Of a stretch of 7,058 nucleotides of DNA, positions 1-5,963 are shown in pieces (the first letter of the stretch is position 1; every line of letters starts with the position of its first letter). Source of the stretch: Gammaproteobacteria bacterium. GTDB taxonomy: Bacteria; Pseudomonadota; Gammaproteobacteria; Pseudomonadales; Azotimanducaceae. Made by a program: the position numbers and the translations under genes. The notes beneath the pieces are model-generated. The model saw only the letters and a list, made by a program, of their open reading frames with translations, ran no database searches and had not been told where the DNA came from. The stretch covers positions 4,894 through 11,951 of the forward strand of contig DMUF01000235.1 in NCBI GenBank assembly GCA_003476445.1, read 5' to 3'.

Positions 1-495
1 CGCGGTGTGAGCGTTGCGGCGATCAATGGCTACGCGATGGGCGGTGGTCTGGAGTGTGCGCTTGCTTGTGACATTCGCATTGCCGAGGCGCACGCCCAGA
101 TGGCGTTGCCGGAGGCGACGGTCGGTCTGCTGCCCTGCGGTGGTGGCACGCAGAACCTCGCGTGGACCGTGGGTGAGGGTTGGGCCAAGCGGATGATTCT
201 CTGCGGCGAGCGCGTGGATGCAACCACCGCCGCCCGGATCGGTCTGGTCGAAGAAGTCGTCGAACAGGGTCAGGCGCTCGAGCGCGCGCTCGCGCTGACC
301 GCACAGGTCGGCAAGCAGAGCCCGCCGGCGGTCACTGCCTGCAAAGAGCTCATTCAGTCCGCGCGTCACGGCAACATTGCAGCCGCCTACACCGCCGAGC
401 GGGAATCGTTCGTGAAGCTCTTTGATACGCGCGATCAGCGAGAGGGTGTGAATGCCTTCCTCGAGAAGCGCAGTCCGCAGTGGGTGAACGGTTGA
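1..495 (+). CDS. Enoyl-CoA hydratase (crotonase family), 3' part only
   Basis: The frame is open from base 1, so the gene starts upstream; the visible part is 164 residues, roughly the C-terminal 60% of a crotonase. The family hydrates a 2-enoyl-CoA to the 3-hydroxyacyl-CoA in the cytoplasm. Both catalytic glutamates of classical crotonase are present: the Glu in GGGLECAL (codon 18 of the visible part, position of rat crotonase Glu144) and the Glu in LPEATVG (codon 38, position of Glu164). The family signature GGGTQNL follows. The gene ends 10 nt before a 3-hydroxyisobutyryl-CoA hydrolase gene, and 3-hydroxyisobutyrate dehydrogenase comes next. This context makes methacrylyl-CoA hydration in valine breakdown the likely role. 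Family membership is certain; the substrate is inferred from neighbours only, and a general beta-oxidation hydratase remains possible. Confidence 0.93.
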   Translation, partial: RGVSVAAINGYAMGGGLECALACDIRIAEAHAQMALPEATVGLLPCGGGTQNLAWTVGEGWAKRMILCGERVDATTAARIGLVEEVVEQGQALERALALTAQVGKQSPPAVTACKELIQSARHGNIAAAYTAERESFVKLFDTRDQREGVNAFLEKRSPQWVNG

Positions 496-505
496 CGGGG
501 GCAGC

Positions 506-1657
506 ATGAGCGAAACAAGCGCACCGATGAGCGAGCCCATCAACGCGGCAGATGCCGTGGTGGTGCTCTACGAGCACGCCACCGTCTCCGGGCACGTGCT
601 GGCGGAAGCGCGGCTCAACGTCGAGTCCACCCTGAACTCGCTGAGCCTCGAAATGATCGATCTGCTTGCGCCGGCGCTTACGCGCTGGGCAGACGATACC
701 CGGGTGGTCGCGGTGCTGATCACCGGAACCGGGGAACGCGCGTTCAGCGCGGGTGGCGATATTCAGGCGCTGTATCGCGCCATGGTGCGGAACCACGAAG
801 CCAATGCCGTCGTCGATGATTACCCGTATGCGTTCTTTGAGCGCGAGTACCGGCTGGATCACCAGCTGCACAGCTACGCAAAGCCGGTGGTGGCGCTGGG
901 TCACGGCATCGTCATGGGCGGGGGGCTGGGGGTCTTCGGCGGCGCATCGCTGCGGGTCGTGACGGAGAAATCGCGTATCGCGTTGCCCGAGGTGACCATC
1001 GGCCTCTTCCCGGATGCGGGTGCGACCTTGTTTCTAGGTCGCATGCCCGCCCATGTGGCGACCTTCATGGCGATGACCGGCGCGAGTCTGAATGGGGCCG
1101 ATGCCGTCAGCGTCGGCCTTGCGACGCACAGCGTCGCGGCAGCTGAACGTGGTGCGGTGCGCACGGCACTGATCGCCGCCGACTGGTCGCGCGCGGATGC
1201 GCGCAAGGTTGCTCAGGATGTGCTGGCCGCTCTGCCGCCGGCGCCTCTGCCCGCGCGCCAGATCGATGTTCTGCCTACCAGCCTGAATCCGTCGGGCTCT
1301 GCCGCCGAGGTGGCGGCGCGAGTCGCCGCGCTGGCAGGGCTTAACAGCTGGGTGGACAACGCCATTGCCACCATGCAGCGCGGTTGCCCGGTGTCGGTCG
1401 GAATCGTAGCCGAGCAGCTGAAGCGTGCGCCGGGCCTTGCGCCTGCGGATGCCTTCCGCATGGAGATGATCATTGGCACTCACTGCGCCAACAACCGTGA
1501 TTTTGCGGAGGGCGTTCGTGCCCTGCTGATCGACAAGGACAATGCGCCACGCTGGAGCTACTCCGGCGTCGATGTCCTGCCTGCGGCCACTGTTGCTGCG
1601 CACTTCACCGCGCCGTGGCCGAATAACCCCCTGGCTGATCTGGAGGATCGTCCATGA
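506..1657 (+). CDS. 3-hydroxyisobutyryl-CoA hydrolase (HIBCH type)
   Basis: This 383-residue crotonase-fold thioesterase should release 3-hydroxyisobutyrate from its CoA ester in valine catabolism, and can often also act on 3-hydroxypropionyl-CoA. HIBCH hallmarks are visible in order: AFSAGGDIQAL (residues 79-89, oxyanion-hole region), GIVMGGGLGVFGG (134-146), ALPEVTIGLFPDAGA (159-173) and, near the C-terminus, EGVRALLIDKDNAPRW. The first crotonase glutamate is replaced by Gly142, while Glu162 and Asp170 of the PE/FPD segments are kept. This is the normal hydrolase pattern and separates it from hydratases. The length is slightly above the usual 350-370. The ATG follows a weak G-run (497-501); an in-frame ATG at 527 has no better ribosome site. 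The stop overlaps the next start (ATGA), which suggests translational coupling. Function is confident; an isomerase role is unlikely. Confidence 0.93.
   Translation: MSETSAPMSEPINAADAVVVLYEHATVSGHVLAEARLNVESTLNSLSLEMIDLLAPALTRWADDTRVVAVLITGTGERAFSAGGDIQALYRAMVRNHEANAVVDDYPYAFFEREYRLDHQLHSYAKPVVALGHGIVMGGGLGVFGGASLRVVTEKSRIALPEVTIGLFPDAGATLFLGRMPAHVATFMAMTGASLNGADAVSVGLATHSVAAAERGAVRTALIAADWSRADARKVAQDVLAALPPAPLPARQIDVLPTSLNPSGSAAEVAARVAALAGLNSWVDNAIATMQRGCPVSVGIVAEQLKRAPGLAPADAFRMEMIIGTHCANNRDFAEGVRALLIDKDNAPRWSYSGVDVLPAATVAAHFTAPWPNNPLADLEDRP
1642..1646 (+). promoter_or_regulatory. Ribosome binding site of mmsB
   Basis: A perfect GGAGG lies 7 nt before the mmsB ATG, inside the last codons of the upstream hydrolase gene. 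It fixes the start at 1654 and shows that mmsB has its own strong initiation site besides coupling through the ATGA overlap. Confidence 0.8.
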
Positions 1658-2550
1658 GCCTTTCCGTTGGTTTTGTTGGCCTTGGCAACATGGGTGCGCC
1701 GATGGCGCGCAATCTGGTCAAGGCGGGATTCGAAGTCGCGGTGTTCGATCTCGTTCCGGCGCTCATGGCGAGTGTCGAGGGCGCGCGCGCGGCGGCCAGT
1801 GCGGTCGATTGTGCGCGTGGTGTCGATGTCTTTGTCACCATGCTGCCGGCGGGTCGTCACGTTGAGGGGCTGTATCTCGGCGACGACGGCGTGCTGGCCA
1901 ACGCACGTCCGGGTACGTTGCTGGTTGATTGCAGCACGATCGATCCCGGCACAGCCCGCAAGGTCGCATCCGCTGCGACCGAGCGCGGATTCACCATGCT
2001 GGACGCTCCCGTTTCCGGCGGAGTGGGCGGTGCGCAAGCGGGCACTCTCACCTTTATCGTGGGCGGCACCAGCGCAGGACTCGAGCGCGCGCGTCCGTTA
2101 CTTTCCGCCATGGGACGCAACATATTCCATGCGGGCGAGAACGGTGCCGGACAGATCGCGAAGGTCTGCAACAACATGCTGCTCGCGATTCTCATGACCG
2201 GCACGGCAGAGGCGCTCGCGCTAGGCGTGCGCAACGGGCTGGATCCGGCCGCGCTCTCTGCCGTCATGCAGCAGTCGTCCGGCGGCAACTGGGCGCTCAA
2301 CGTGTACAACCCGTGGCCGGGTGTCATGGCCGAAGCGCCCGCATCCCGCGGGTACAGCGGCGGGTTCATGGTGGATCTGATGTTGAAGGACCTCGGGCTT
2401 GCGCTGGAGACCGCGGAGCAATCAGGTGGATCAACCCCGATGGGTTCTCTTGCGCGCAACCTGTACCGACTGCATCAACAGAATAACGCAGCGGGCAAGC
2501 TCGATTTCTCGAGCATCCAGACGTTTTACCGACCCGAGCTCAAGGACTGA
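1654..2550 (+). CDS. mmsB: 3-hydroxyisobutyrate dehydrogenase
   Basis: This 298-residue cytoplasmic beta-hydroxyacid dehydrogenase oxidises 3-hydroxyisobutyrate to methylmalonate semialdehyde with NAD+, the step after the hydrolase encoded just upstream. The N-terminal Rossmann motif GFVGLGNMGAPMARNL (residues 6-21) binds the nucleotide. DAPVSGGVGGAQAGTL (117-132) is the substrate-binding signature. GAGQIAKVCNNMLLA (164-178) carries the catalytic Lys170 with the adjacent Asn pair. SSGGNWALNVYNPWPG (208-223) and GGFMVDLMLKDLGLAL (236-251) are characteristic of 3-hydroxyisobutyrate dehydrogenases, as opposed to tartronate semialdehyde reductases or 6-phosphogluconate-like relatives. Length is normal for the family. 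It is the last gene of the operon; the next gene is convergent and its stop lies only 9 nt away. The matching semialdehyde dehydrogenase (mmsA) is not in this window. Confidence is high. Confidence 0.95.
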   Translation: MSLSVGFVGLGNMGAPMARNLVKAGFEVAVFDLVPALMASVEGARAAASAVDCARGVDVFVTMLPAGRHVEGLYLGDDGVLANARPGTLLVDCSTIDPGTARKVASAATERGFTMLDAPVSGGVGGAQAGTLTFIVGGTSAGLERARPLLSAMGRNIFHAGENGAGQIAKVCNNMLLAILMTGTAEALALGVRNGLDPAALSAVMQQSSGGNWALNVYNPWPGVMAEAPASRGYSGGFMVDLMLKDLGLALETAEQSGGSTPMGSLARNLYRLHQQNNAAGKLDFSSIQTFYRPELKD

Positions 2551-2559
2551 TCGACCTGA

Positions 2560-3450
2560 TCACGCGCTGCCGGTGACGGTGGCGCCAGACGTTTGCAGCG
2601 GAAACGCCGTCTCCTCTTGCAGCACCGCAAGCGCTGCTCCTGCTCGTGGCGTAGACGCTGCGGCGAGCGTGTCTCCATGTGGCAACGTGCACGCCATGAC
2701 CACCTGGCCGCGCACGCGCGCGCTGCCATCGACCAGTTCGCTGCCCGGCGCTGGCTCCGTCTCACCCTGCCACGTAACTCGTGAGAGATGCCGCTTCACC
2801 TGACCGCGGTGCTGCGCGCGGGCGACCACTTCCTGACCGAGATAGCAGCCCTTGGCGAAACTCACGGCACCGAGTCGTGGCAGGTCGAGCATCTGTGGCA
2901 AAAATGTATCTCGTGTTGCGTCGGTCACGAGCGCGATGCCATCCGCGATCATGGCGGCATCCCAGACCGCCCGCGCTATCGACGGGTGCTGCGATGTGAT
3001 GGTCGTGGCTGCCGTCACGCTGTCACACAGGACCAGCTGGCGGCGTTCGTCACAACGCAGGGCGCCGGCAATCGGTGGCAGATCCAACGCGCCAAAAATG
3101 AGCGTTTGCGACGTGCGGTCAGAAAGCTTTGTCTTCGAAAACCGCAGGTAGAGCGTCAGCAGGCCCGCGAGCGCGCCGCTCAGCGACGCGTGATGAATGA
3201 GGTTCACGCCAGGCGCGGGCGCGTATGCCCAGCCGTTTACGACGACGCGACCCTTCAGGTTGCAGAGCGCGGTTGGCTTGAGCGTCTCGGGTTCGAGCGC
3301 GTGGGCATCGCTCGTCAGATAACCCTGCAGAAATGCGAGAACATCGGTGCCGGCGAAGGCGGCGATACCCCAGTCAGACAGCCAGGTAACACCCGGGCCC
3401 GACGCCGCGCATGCGGTCGGGGCAACTGACTGCCAATCTTCATGGATCAT
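2560..3450 (-). CDS. ygfZ: Folate-binding protein YgfZ (Fe-S cluster maintenance)
   Basis: This GcvT-related protein is, from knowledge of E. coli YgfZ, a tetrahydrofolate-dependent factor needed for full activity of some Fe-S enzymes such as MiaB. The diagnostic KGCYLGQE motif is at residues 200-207, containing the conserved cysteine, and is followed by VVARAQHRGQVKRHL. The N-terminal part, LSDWGIAAFAGTDVLAFLQG (residues 24-43), aligns with the start of the family fold, and CNLKGRVV follows at 63-70. I chose the ATG at 3448-3450 (296 residues). The frame stays open to an ATG at 3556-3558, but the extra 36 residues look unlike the family and would take up most of the gap to sdhE. The chosen start has no strong ribosome site, so it is less certain than the function. 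It is divergent from sdhE, as in E. coli and Pseudomonas. Confidence 0.92.
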   Translation of the reverse strand: MIHEDWQSVAPTACAASGPGVTWLSDWGIAAFAGTDVLAFLQGYLTSDAHALEPETLKPTALCNLKGRVVVNGWAYAPAPGVNLIHHASLSGALAGLLTLYLRFSKTKLSDRTSQTLIFGALDLPPIAGALRCDERRQLVLCDSVTAATTITSQHPSIARAVWDAAMIADGIALVTDATRDTFLPQMLDLPRLGAVSFAKGCYLGQEVVARAQHRGQVKRHLSRVTWQGETEPAPGSELVDGSARVRGQVVMACTLPHGDTLAAASTPRAGAALAVLQEETAFPLQTSGATVTGSA

Positions 3451-3513
3451 GGCTGCTGTTAAACTGCTCTGTGATCGTTGATTGTTGCGTGCCGGCCGCA
3501 AGCTGTCGAGCAG

Positions 3514-3525
3514 CGACCCGGGTCG
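3514..3525. repeat. 12-bp perfect palindrome in the ygfZ/sdhE intergenic region
   Basis: CGACCCGGGTCG is its own reverse complement. It sits near the middle of the 152-nt gap between the ygfZ and sdhE starts. A second inverted repeat follows at 3543-3558 (GTGCGA, four-base loop TGCC, TCGCAC). Either could be an operator or an RNA hairpin in the sdhE leader. At this base composition a single 12-bp palindrome can arise by chance, so no function is claimed. I saw no convincing sigma-70 promoter for either gene in this gap. Confidence 0.5.
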
Positions 3526-3542
3526 GCAAAACGTTGCTGCCT

Positions 3543-3558
3543 GTGCGATGCCTCGCAC
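3543..3558. repeat. Short inverted repeat (6-bp stem, 4-nt loop) before sdhE
   Basis: GTGCGA and TCGCAC are exact reverse complements separated by TGCC, 45 nt upstream of the sdhE start. No T-tract follows, so it does not look like an intrinsic terminator. It may be a leader hairpin or a protein-binding dyad, or chance. Confidence 0.4.
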
Positions 3559-3589
3559 CCATAACGCTTGCGGCGGCTGCCTCTGTCTC

Positions 3590-3594
3590 GGGAG
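3590..3594 (+). promoter_or_regulatory. Ribosome binding site of sdhE
   Basis: GGGAG lies 8 nt upstream of the ATG at 3603. It selects this start over the longer open frame that begins at 3411, whose first 64 codons would run through the promoter region and into ygfZ on the other strand. Confidence 0.75.
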
Positions 3595-3602
3595 TCCTGA
3601 TC

Positions 3603-3890
3603 ATGTCTGTTTCTGACGCCTTCGAATCTGATGCGGATCGAACCTTGAGCGAGGCCGCGTTGCGCTGGCGCAGCCGGCGCGGGCTGCTCGAGCTCGAACT
3701 GGTATTGAAGCCGTTCCTCGATCATTGCCTGCCGGGGCTCGATCTGGCGAACCGTCGCCAGTATGCGGCGTTGCTCGAGGTCGATGACTGCGATCTCTAC
3801 GACTGGATTCAGGAACGGTCGCCGCCCGAAGACCCTGTGTTTCTGCCTCTGCTCGAGGTGATTCGCGAGGCGAACCGGCATCCGCGCTGA
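3603..3890 (+). CDS. sdhE: FAD assembly factor SdhE
   Basis: This 95-residue acidic protein is the right size for SdhE (YgfY in E. coli), a soluble factor that promotes covalent attachment of FAD to the flavoprotein subunits SdhA and FrdA. The defining RGxxE motif is present as RGLLE at residues 26-30 within LRWRSRRGLLELELVL. The typical C-terminal segment LLEVDDCDLYDWI (57-69) follows. The start is set by GGGAG 8 nt upstream. The ygfX-like gene begins 17 nt after the stop, so the two probably form an operon, as in E. coli. The pair was also reported as a toxin-antitoxin module (CptB/CptA), with SdhE as the supposed antitoxin; the flavinylation role is better supported. NadB, encoded next door, belongs to the same flavoprotein superfamily as SdhA but normally binds FAD without a covalent link, so it is not an obvious client. 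Confidence 0.92.
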   Translation: MSVSDAFESDADRTLSEAALRWRSRRGLLELELVLKPFLDHCLPGLDLANRRQYAALLEVDDCDLYDWIQERSPPEDPVFLPLLEVIREANRHPR

Positions 3891-3907
3891 AGGAATGCCG
3901 GGCGTCC

Positions 3908-4264
3908 ATGCTCGAAATCCGCGGCGCGCGGATGCGCCTGGCGTGGTTCTTGTTGGTTGGCGGGCTCGCCGCGGTTGCCGCCGCGTGCTGGTTCGGTAGC
4001 GACGGTCTCGTCCCGCTGCTCCTGTGGCTTGAACGCGCTCGTCCGCGCCTCGGAAACGCCTGGTCGCTCGATCTGTCACGCGTTGCTGCGGTTGAGCGTA
4101 GGCCGCTCATCACCGTGCTCATCTTTGACGGTGGCAGGCGCCACACAATCTTTCGCGACGAACTCGACCCGCCGACCTGGGCGGCGCTGCGCCGCGGTCC
4201 GGCGACGTTTGCGGGATTGTTTCAGCCGGGCAGCGGGCGCAGCACGTCGAGGCGTTCGGAATAG
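3908..4264 (+). CDS. ygfX: YgfX-like small inner-membrane protein
   Basis: This 118-residue protein has a hydrophobic N-terminal half: one clear membrane segment (about residues 10-30, RLAWFLLVGGLAAVAAACWF) and a second short hydrophobic stretch (about 33-41, DGLVPLLLWL). That fits the helical hairpin of YgfX. The cytoplasmic C-terminal part contains LITVLIFDGGRRHTIF and FRDELDPPTWAALRRG, which resemble the family's conserved 'RD-LD-p-wr-LR' ending. Together with its place directly after sdhE, this supports a YgfX assignment, though identity is clearly low. E. coli YgfX was described as a toxin (CptA) acting on FtsZ and MreB; that role is not settled and should not be assumed here. The ribosome site (AAGGA, 3890-3894) is 13 nt from the ATG, longer than ideal; an in-frame ATG at 3932 is an alternative. 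The last 14 codons and the stop overlap the convergent nadB gene. Confidence 0.68.
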   Translation: MLEIRGARMRLAWFLLVGGLAAVAAACWFGSDGLVPLLLWLERARPRLGNAWSLDLSRVAAVERRPLITVLIFDGGRRHTIFRDELDPPTWAALRRGPATFAGLFQPGSGRSTSRRSE

Positions 4265-5841
4265 CCCGGAATCAGGATGGTATCCATCGCCCGCGTGAGC
4301 GGGTTTGGGTGGTCCAGATTGAAGTGCAGACCGCGGCTCTCCGGGCGCGCGAGCGCGGAGCGTACGATCAGTTCCGCCACGTGCACCAGGTTGCGCAGCT
4401 CGATGAGGTCATTCGACACGCGGTAGTGGCTGTAGTACTCGTGGATCTCCTGACGCAGCAGGTCGAGTCGGCGCTGCGCGCGCTGCAAACGCTTGTCGGT
4501 GCGCACGATGCCGACGTAGTCCCACATGAAGCGGCGTAGTTCGTCCCAATTGTGGGCGAGCACGACGTCCTCATCCGAATCGCGCACCTGGCTTTCGTCC
4601 CAGTCCGGTATCGGCACGTAGGAGGGCGGGTCGCCCAGCCGGCCCACGATGTGATCGGTGCATGAGCGTGCGAACACGAGACACTCGAGCAGCGAATTGC
4701 TGGCGAGGCGGTTCGCGCCGTGCAAACCGCTGCAGCTGACTTCACCGATGGCGTACAGCCCGGGCAGATCGGTCACGCCGTGCCGGTCTACCAATACGCC
4801 GCCGCAGGTGTAGTGCGCAGCCGGTACGACGGGAATGGGTTCACGGGTGATGTCGATGCCGAGTTCCTGGCAGCGCGCTGCGATGTTGGGAAAGTGGTGT
4901 TCGATGAATGCGGCGGGGCGATGACTGATGTCGAGATAGACGCAGTCGCTACCGAGGCGCTTCATCTCGTGATCAATCGCGCGCGCCACGATGTCGCGCG
5001 GTGCAAGTTCGAGGCGCTCATCGAAGCGATGCATGAACCGCTCGCCGTCCGGCAGCAGCAGAATGCCACCCTCGCCGCGAACGGCTTCCGAGATGAGGAA
5101 CGATTTTGCGTGCGGGTGATAGAGACAGGTGGGGTGGAACTGATTGAACTCCATGTTGGCGATGCGGCACCCCGCGCGCCATGCCATGGCGATGCCATCC
5201 CCCGTGGAGCTGTCCGGATTGCTGGTATAGAGATAGACCTTGCTGGCTCCGCCGGTGGCGAGGATCACAAACCGCGCTTCGAACACTTCGACATGCCCGG
5301 AGGAGCGGTTGAGCACATAGGCGCCGGCGCAGCGGTGCGGATGGCGTCCGAACTTGCTCAGGTTGATGAGGTCGATTGCAACCCGGTCCGGATACATATT
5401 GATATTGGGGTGCTGCTGGACGCGCTCAGTGAGGGTTTCAATGATTGCCCGACCGGTGGCGTCGGCCACGTGCAGCACGCGACGGAACGAATGTCCCCCT
5501 TCACGGGTCAGATGGTAGGCATTGTCCTCGGCGTCGAACTTCACGCCGAGTCGCACCAGTTCATCGATGGCGGCGGCTGCATGACTCACTGTGAATTGCA
5601 CGATTTCGGTGTCGCAGAGACCCGCACCCGCGGTGAGAGTGTCGGCGATGTGCGAATCCAGGCTGTCCGCAGGATCGGTGACTGCGGCAATGCCGCCTTG
5701 CGCCCACGTGGAAGACGCCGCTTCCATACCATCCTTGCACAGCACGGTAACGCGCGCGCGCTCTGCGAGATGAAGCGCGGCCGAAAGGCCGGCGGCGCCG
5801 CCGCCGATGATCAGCACGTCCGTGAAGAAGCGTTCAGTCAT
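4222..5841 (-). CDS. nadB: L-aspartate oxidase
   Basis: This 539-residue cytoplasmic flavoenzyme oxidises L-aspartate to iminoaspartate, which NadA condenses with dihydroxyacetone phosphate to quinolinate in de novo NAD synthesis. The FAD dinucleotide motif is IIGGGAAGLSAALHLA (residues 11-26), followed by SSTWAQGGIAAV (43-54). At the place where SdhA has the FAD-linking histidine, this protein has Ser44, as expected for non-covalent FAD. Active-site segments are REGGHS (113-118), QFHPT (234-238), SEAVRGEGG (251-259), APRDIVARAID (280-290), HYTCGG (343-348) and GLHGANRLASNSLLE (372-386). The helical C-terminal domain ends with ESRGLHFNLDHP (501-512). Length matches E. coli NadB. It is divergent from rpoE, the usual gammaproteobacterial order. 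No strong ribosome site precedes the ATG. nadA is not in the window. Confidence 0.97.
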   Translation of the reverse strand: MTERFFTDVLIIGGGAAGLSAALHLAERARVTVLCKDGMEAASSTWAQGGIAAVTDPADSLDSHIADTLTAGAGLCDTEIVQFTVSHAAAAIDELVRLGVKFDAEDNAYHLTREGGHSFRRVLHVADATGRAIIETLTERVQQHPNINMYPDRVAIDLINLSKFGRHPHRCAGAYVLNRSSGHVEVFEARFVILATGGASKVYLYTSNPDSSTGDGIAMAWRAGCRIANMEFNQFHPTCLYHPHAKSFLISEAVRGEGGILLLPDGERFMHRFDERLELAPRDIVARAIDHEMKRLGSDCVYLDISHRPAAFIEHHFPNIAARCQELGIDITREPIPVVPAAHYTCGGVLVDRHGVTDLPGLYAIGEVSCSGLHGANRLASNSLLECLVFARSCTDHIVGRLGDPPSYVPIPDWDESQVRDSDEDVVLAHNWDELRRFMWDYVGIVRTDKRLQRAQRRLDLLRQEIHEYYSHYRVSNDLIELRNLVHVAELIVRSALARPESRGLHFNLDHPNPLTRAMDTILIPGYSERLDVLRPLPG

Positions 5842-5869
5842 TGTTGTTACCGGGTTCCGAGGAGGGCAT

Positions 5870-5897
5870 GAGCTTGCGGTCGCCTAGTATAGTCAGG
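5870..5897 (+). promoter_or_regulatory. Candidate sigma-E type promoter of rpoE
   Basis: GAGCTT (5870-5875) and TCAGG (5893-5897) are separated by 17 nt. This resembles the RpoE/AlgU pattern GAACTT-N16/17-TCTGA, with one mismatch in the -35 box and a poorer -10 box. Autoregulation of rpoE/algU from such a promoter is established in E. coli and Pseudomonas. Transcription would begin near 5903, about 60 nt before the ATG at 5964. The match is imperfect and I give it as a candidate. A sigma-70-like TATAGT (5888-5893) overlaps it but has no good -35 partner. Confidence 0.3.
5887..5892 (-). promoter_or_regulatory. Candidate -10 box for nadB
   Basis: On the minus strand this hexamer reads TATACT, one change from the sigma-70 consensus TATAAT. 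A transcript starting near 5880 would have a leader of about 40 nt before the nadB ATG. No good -35 hexamer is found at 16-18 nt spacing, so this is a weak call. It overlaps the candidate rpoE promoter on the other strand, so the two polymerases might exclude each other. Confidence 0.28.
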
Positions 5898-5950
5898 GTG
5901 TTACCGGCAGAATATCAGGCGGCAGAGCATCCCCTGACGGAGCCCGTGGC

Positions 5951-5956
5951 GAAGGA
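5951..5956 (+). promoter_or_regulatory. Ribosome binding site that decides the rpoE start
   Basis: GAAGGA lies 7 nt before the ATG at 5964. The upstream alternatives fit less well: the ATG at 5868 has GAGGAGGG only 2 nt away, and the GTG at 5946 has GGAG at 3 nt. Start at 5964 gives 195 residues, close to the 191-193 of known RpoE/AlgU proteins. Confidence 0.6.
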
Positions 5957-5963
5957 TACGGAC

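Noticed and set aside
350..904. Open frame of 184 codons on the minus strand
   Set aside because: It is antisense to the end of the enoyl-CoA hydratase gene and the start of the hydrolase gene; no family resemblance.
929..934. Loss of a catalytic glutamate in the hydrolase (Gly142 in GGGLGVF)
   Set aside because: 3-hydroxyisobutyryl-CoA hydrolases normally have Gly here and use the downstream Glu and Asp, both of which are present, so this is not inactivation.
2788..3429. Open frame of 213 codons on the plus strand
   Set aside because: It is a shadow of ygfZ on the opposite strand, with no motif and no ribosome site of note.
3451..3558. N-terminal extension of ygfZ by 36 codons
   Set aside because: The added residues do not resemble YgfZ and there is no strong ribosome site; the family fold begins shortly after the ATG at 3450.
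3411..3602. N-terminal extension of sdhE by 64 codons
   Set aside because: It would overlap the ygfZ start and fill the intergenic region; SdhE proteins are about 90 residues and a good ribosome site precedes the ATG at 3603.
5779..5790. GGCC-GAAA-GGCC hairpin
   Set aside because: It lies inside the FAD-binding coding region of nadB, has no T-tract, and is explained by GC-rich codons.
4720..5871. Open frame of 383 codons on the plus strand
   Set aside because: It lies antisense to the fully conserved nadB gene; its composition is that of a codon-phase shadow in GC-rich DNA, with no recognisable domain.
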